Assembly (NCBI RefSeq): GCF_009925085.1
Contig: NZ_JAABNR010000011.1
Span: 112,145 to 176,144 of the forward strand
Length of the DNA: 64,000 nucleotides
Source: Stagnihabitans tardus
GTDB lineage: Bacteria; Pseudomonadota; Alphaproteobacteria; Rhodobacterales; Rhodobacteraceae
Direction of reading: 5' to 3'
The position numbers and the translations under genes were made by a program. The notes below the pieces were generated by a model. The model ran no database searches. It was not told the DNA's origin and saw only the letters and a program-made list of their open reading frames with translations. The stretch's first letter is position 1. Every line of letters starts with the position of its first letter. This document shows, in pieces, positions 61,320-64,000 of this stretch.

Positions 61320-62855
61320 ATGCCCCGCTCTCTCATCCGCAACATCCTGACCGTCGGCGGCTGGACCCTTGTCTCGCGCGGCACAGGCTTTGCCCGCGAC
61401 GTGATGATGGCGGCATACTTGGGCACCGGCCCGGTGGCCGAGGCCTTCCTCGTCGCCTTCTCGCTCCCCAACATGTTCCGGAGGTTCTTCGCCGAGGGCG
61501 CCTTCAACATGGCCTTCGTGCCGCTCTTCGCCAAGAAGCTCGAGGGCGGCGAGGATGCGACAGGCTTCGCCCGCGACGCCTGGAACGGGATGCTCTGGCT
61601 TCTGATGGCCTTTACCCTGGTGGGCACCTTGGCCATGCCCTGGCTCGTCTGGGCCATGGCCTCGGGCTTCACCGGCGAGCGCTTCGACCTGGCCGTGGAA
61701 TTCGGCCGGATCAGCTTTTCCTATATCCTCTTCATCTCGCTGGTGGCGCTTCTGTCGGGCGTGCTGACCACCAGGGGCAAGTTCTCCGAGGCCTCCTTCG
61801 TGCCCGTGCTGATGAACCTCGTCTTCATTGCGGCCATGGGGGTGGCGGTCTGGCGGGATTGGGACATGGGGCTGACGCTTTCGTGGACCGTGCCCCTGAC
61901 CGGGGTGGCGCAACTGGCCTTCACCTGGGTCGCGGCGCGGCGGCTGGGCTATGGCTTCGGCATCGGCATCCCGCGCTGGACCTCCGACCTTCGCCGCCTC
62001 GCCGTGATCGCGGGGCCAGCCGTCCTTGCGGGCGGGGTCGTGCAGATCAACATGCTGGTAGGCCGCCAGGTGGCCTCCTTCACCGAGGGCGCCGTGGCCT
62101 GGCTCTCCTACGCCGACCGCCTCTACCAACTCCCCCTCGGCGTCGTCGGCATCGCCATCGGCACGGTGCTCTTGCCGGAACTTTCCCGGCGCCTCCGCGC
62201 CAAGGACACAGAGGGCGGTCGCGAGGCCTTCAACCGAGGCGCGGAATTCGCCCTGATGCTGACCCTGCCTGCCGCCGTGGCCCTGGTGGTCATCGCCGTG
62301 CCGCTCTGCCATGTGCTTTACGAACGCGGCGCCTTTGGCCCCGAGGACACAAAGGCCACGGCCCTGACGCTGGCCATCTACGGCGCAGGGCTCCCGGCCT
62401 TCGTCCTGCACAAGGTCTTGCAACCCCTGTTCTACGCCCGCGAGGACACGCGCAGCCCCTTTGCCTATGCCCTGGTCTCGATGGTGGTGAACGTGGCACT
62501 TGCCGTGGGGCTCGTGCCGCTGATCGGCTTCTCCGCCGCCGCCTGGGCCACGACGATCTCGGGCTGGGCCATGGTGGCGCAGCTCTGGTGGGGCTCGCGC
62601 AGGATGGCAGAGGAGGCCCGCTTCGACGCCCGCTTCAAGGCCCGCCTGCCGCGCATCGCCCTGGCCTCTGTGCTGATGGGCGCTGTGCTTTACGGCCTGG
62701 CCTGGGCGCTCGAGGAGGCGCTTTCCCTGCACCTTTGGCGCTTCGCCGCCCTGGCCGCCCTTTGCCTCAGCGGCATCGCCGCCTATTTCGCCATCGGGGC
62801 CCTGATCGGCGCCTTCCGCTTGTCGGACCTCCGCGCGCTCCGCCGCCGCGCCTGA
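61320..62855 (+). CDS. murJ: lipid II flippase MurJ
   Basis: 511 residues, about 14 TM helices, MOP superfamily. RNILTVGGWTLVSRGTGFARD with VMMAAYLGTGPVAEAFLVAF at the N-terminus, NMFRRFFAEGAFNMAFVPLF, and LPAAVALVVIAVPLCHVLYE later. It flips lipid II across the inner membrane for peptidoglycan synthesis and is essential in most bacteria. About 97 bases separate it from glnD. Confidence 0.95.
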   Translation: MPRSLIRNILTVGGWTLVSRGTGFARDVMMAAYLGTGPVAEAFLVAFSLPNMFRRFFAEGAFNMAFVPLFAKKLEGGEDATGFARDAWNGMLWLLMAFTLVGTLAMPWLVWAMASGFTGERFDLAVEFGRISFSYILFISLVALLSGVLTTRGKFSEASFVPVLMNLVFIAAMGVAVWRDWDMGLTLSWTVPLTGVAQLAFTWVAARRLGYGFGIGIPRWTSDLRRLAVIAGPAVLAGGVVQINMLVGRQVASFTEGAVAWLSYADRLYQLPLGVVGIAIGTVLLPELSRRLRAKDTEGGREAFNRGAEFALMLTLPAAVALVVIAVPLCHVLYERGAFGPEDTKATALTLAIYGAGLPAFVLHKVLQPLFYAREDTRSPFAYALVSMVVNVALAVGLVPLIGFSAAAWATTISGWAMVAQLWWGSRRMAEEARFDARFKARLPRIALASVLMGAVLYGLAWALEEALSLHLWRFAALAALCLSGIAAYFAIGALIGAFRLSDLRALRRRA

Positions 62856-62857
62856 TC

Positions 62858-62882
62858 CTTTCAACTTGGCCCAAATATCCCC
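62858..62882 (-). repeat. GATATTT element, copy 10
   Basis: CTTTCAACTTGGCCCAAATA followed by TCCCC, directly after the murJ stop, inverse to the murJ strand. The flanking GCAGAAGGCTCCG echoes copies 2 and 3. Confidence 0.65.
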
Positions 62883-62947
62883 GCAGAAGGCTCCGCCCTT
62901 GTCTCCGGCGCCGGTCCTGTCATTCTGGCCCGAAAGAGGAGGTTCCC

Positions 62948-63937
62948 ATGTTCAAAGCCCTGGTGATGGAGAAATCCGGCGAGACCGCCGTGCCCGTGTT
63001 GCGCGAGGTCGACGAGGCCGGTCTGCCGCCCGGCAATGTGACGGTGGCGGTTGAGTATTCCACCCTGAACTACAAGGACGGGCTGTGCATGGGGCCCGCG
63101 GGCGGCGGGCTGGTGAAGGTCTGGCCCCATATCCCCGGGGTGGATATGGCCGGCACGGTCGAGGCCTCGGAGGATCCCCGCTACAAGCCCGGCGACAAGG
63201 TGCTCTTGGGCGGCTGGCGGGTCGGAGAGATCTGGTGGGGCGGCTTTGCGCAAAAGGCACGGGTCAAGGCCGATTGGCTGGTGCCCCTGCCCCATGGCCT
63301 GACCACGCGCCAGGCCATGGCGGTGGGGACGGCGGGGCTGACCTCGATGCTGGCCGTCATGGCGCTGGAGGATCACGGGCTGACCCCGTCGAAGGGCGAG
63401 GTCCTGGTGACCGGGGCGGCGGGAGGCGTGGGCTCCACTGCGGTGGCGATCCTCGCACGGCTGGGCTACCAGGTGGCCGCCGTGACGGGGCGGCCCGAGA
63501 CGGAAGGCTATCTGCGCGATCTGGGCGCCACGCGGATCATCCCCCGGGCCGACCTGGCCGAGACGGTGAAGCGCCCGCTCGAGGCCGAGACCTGGGCGGG
63601 CTGCATCGATGCCGTGGGCGGTCCGATGCTGGCGCGGGTGCTGGGGCAGATGAAATACGGGGCCTCGGTGGCGGCGGTGGGGCTCGCTGGCGGCGCGGGA
63701 CTGCCTGCCAGCGTCATCCCCTTCCTCTTGCGGGGCGTGAACCTTCTGGGCATCGATTCGGTCATGTGCCCCTACGAGATGCGGGTGAAGGCCTGGGCCC
63801 GGATCGTCACCGACCTGCCGCATGACAAGCTTGACGCCATGGTGGAACCCGCGACGCTTGCCGACCTCCCCGCCCTGGGGCCTGCAATCCTGAAGGGCGA
63901 GGTCAAGGGCCGCGTGGTCATCGACGTCAACGCCTGA
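62948..63937 (+). CDS. acuI: acryloyl-CoA reductase (AcuI)
   Basis: 329 residues (R. sphaeroides AcuI has about 329), medium-chain reductase without the structural zinc loop. STLNYKDGLCMGPAGGGLVK, VTGAAGGVGSTAVAILARLG (NADPH loop), GCIDAVGGPML and NLLGIDSVMCPYEMR are typical of AcuI/YhdH. It reduces toxic acryloyl-CoA to propionyl-CoA in DMSP and 3-hydroxypropionate metabolism. GAGGAGGTTCCC precedes the ATG. No DMSP lyase gene is near. Confidence 0.93.
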   Translation: MFKALVMEKSGETAVPVLREVDEAGLPPGNVTVAVEYSTLNYKDGLCMGPAGGGLVKVWPHIPGVDMAGTVEASEDPRYKPGDKVLLGGWRVGEIWWGGFAQKARVKADWLVPLPHGLTTRQAMAVGTAGLTSMLAVMALEDHGLTPSKGEVLVTGAAGGVGSTAVAILARLGYQVAAVTGRPETEGYLRDLGATRIIPRADLAETVKRPLEAETWAGCIDAVGGPMLARVLGQMKYGASVAAVGLAGGAGLPASVIPFLLRGVNLLGIDSVMCPYEMRVKAWARIVTDLPHDKLDAMVEPATLADLPALGPAILKGEVKGRVVIDVNA

Positions 63938-64000
63938 CCCCTTGCCGCAACGCAGACCTTGGGGGTTAGGCGGCGGAGGCGGGGGTGCGCGCCCCGCCAG

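Overview
The window is GC-rich chromosomal DNA that reads as a member of the Rhodobacteraceae (Alphaproteobacteria). The evidence is the gene content: an RpoH2-type sigma factor, an AcuI-type acryloyl-CoA reductase, a TIGR02186/TauE pair, a Hint-domain protein, an Nfu-type protein, PCuAC copper proteins, and an intergenic motif containing GGGATATTTGGGCC that I associate with this family. No rRNA, tRNA, prophage, transposase or CRISPR array was recognised. I could not run searches, so family names come from motifs and remembered homologues.

Layout. 1-5000: a small secreted Cys-tailed peptide, an orphan creatinase, an EamA permease and a FadH-type dienoyl-CoA reductase. 5000-8960: a compact accessory island between fadH and lepA. 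It holds a class III nucleotidyl cyclase with three apparent one-base deletions in G runs, a convergent three-helix membrane protein resembling Pycsar (PycTM) effectors, a palindrome-packed intergenic region with a predicted three-way-junction fold, and a lower-GC gene encoding a tandem duplicated CxxC/CxC protein that looks like two catalytically degenerate MazG-type modules. This is the most likely anti-phage or undescribed locus. 8970-18865: lepA, small secreted and flavin proteins, a copper-handling cluster, proC-csaA-2-hydroxyacid dehydrogenase, a sulfotransferase and a Hint protein.

18838-29776: a fatty-acid/acyl-CoA catabolic block (fadJ-type multienzyme, thiolase, acyl-CoA dehydrogenase, two MerR regulators, two hotdog proteins) with an unusual cassette of three NTF2-like and three cupin domains inside a tightly overlapped operon. 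29835-37023: TauE/TIGR02186, then a purine nucleoside uptake and phosphorolysis operon (BMP-type ABC importer plus purine nucleoside phosphorylase). 37203-45275: a GST-YHS/TRASH fusion, cobU, rpoH2, coaBC-dut-moeB, a DODA-type dioxygenase and an amino-acid ABC importer lacking its ATPase. 45372-57098: M3 peptidase, a rhomboid with lost catalytic residues, trpS, a stress protein, Nfu-TsaB-RimI, a YifB ATPase, a hydrolase, gshB, yraN and rsmI. 57215-63937: a LpoA-like lipoprotein, glnD, murJ and acuI.

Three families of short palindromic or directional intergenic repeats are scattered over the window and are listed individually.
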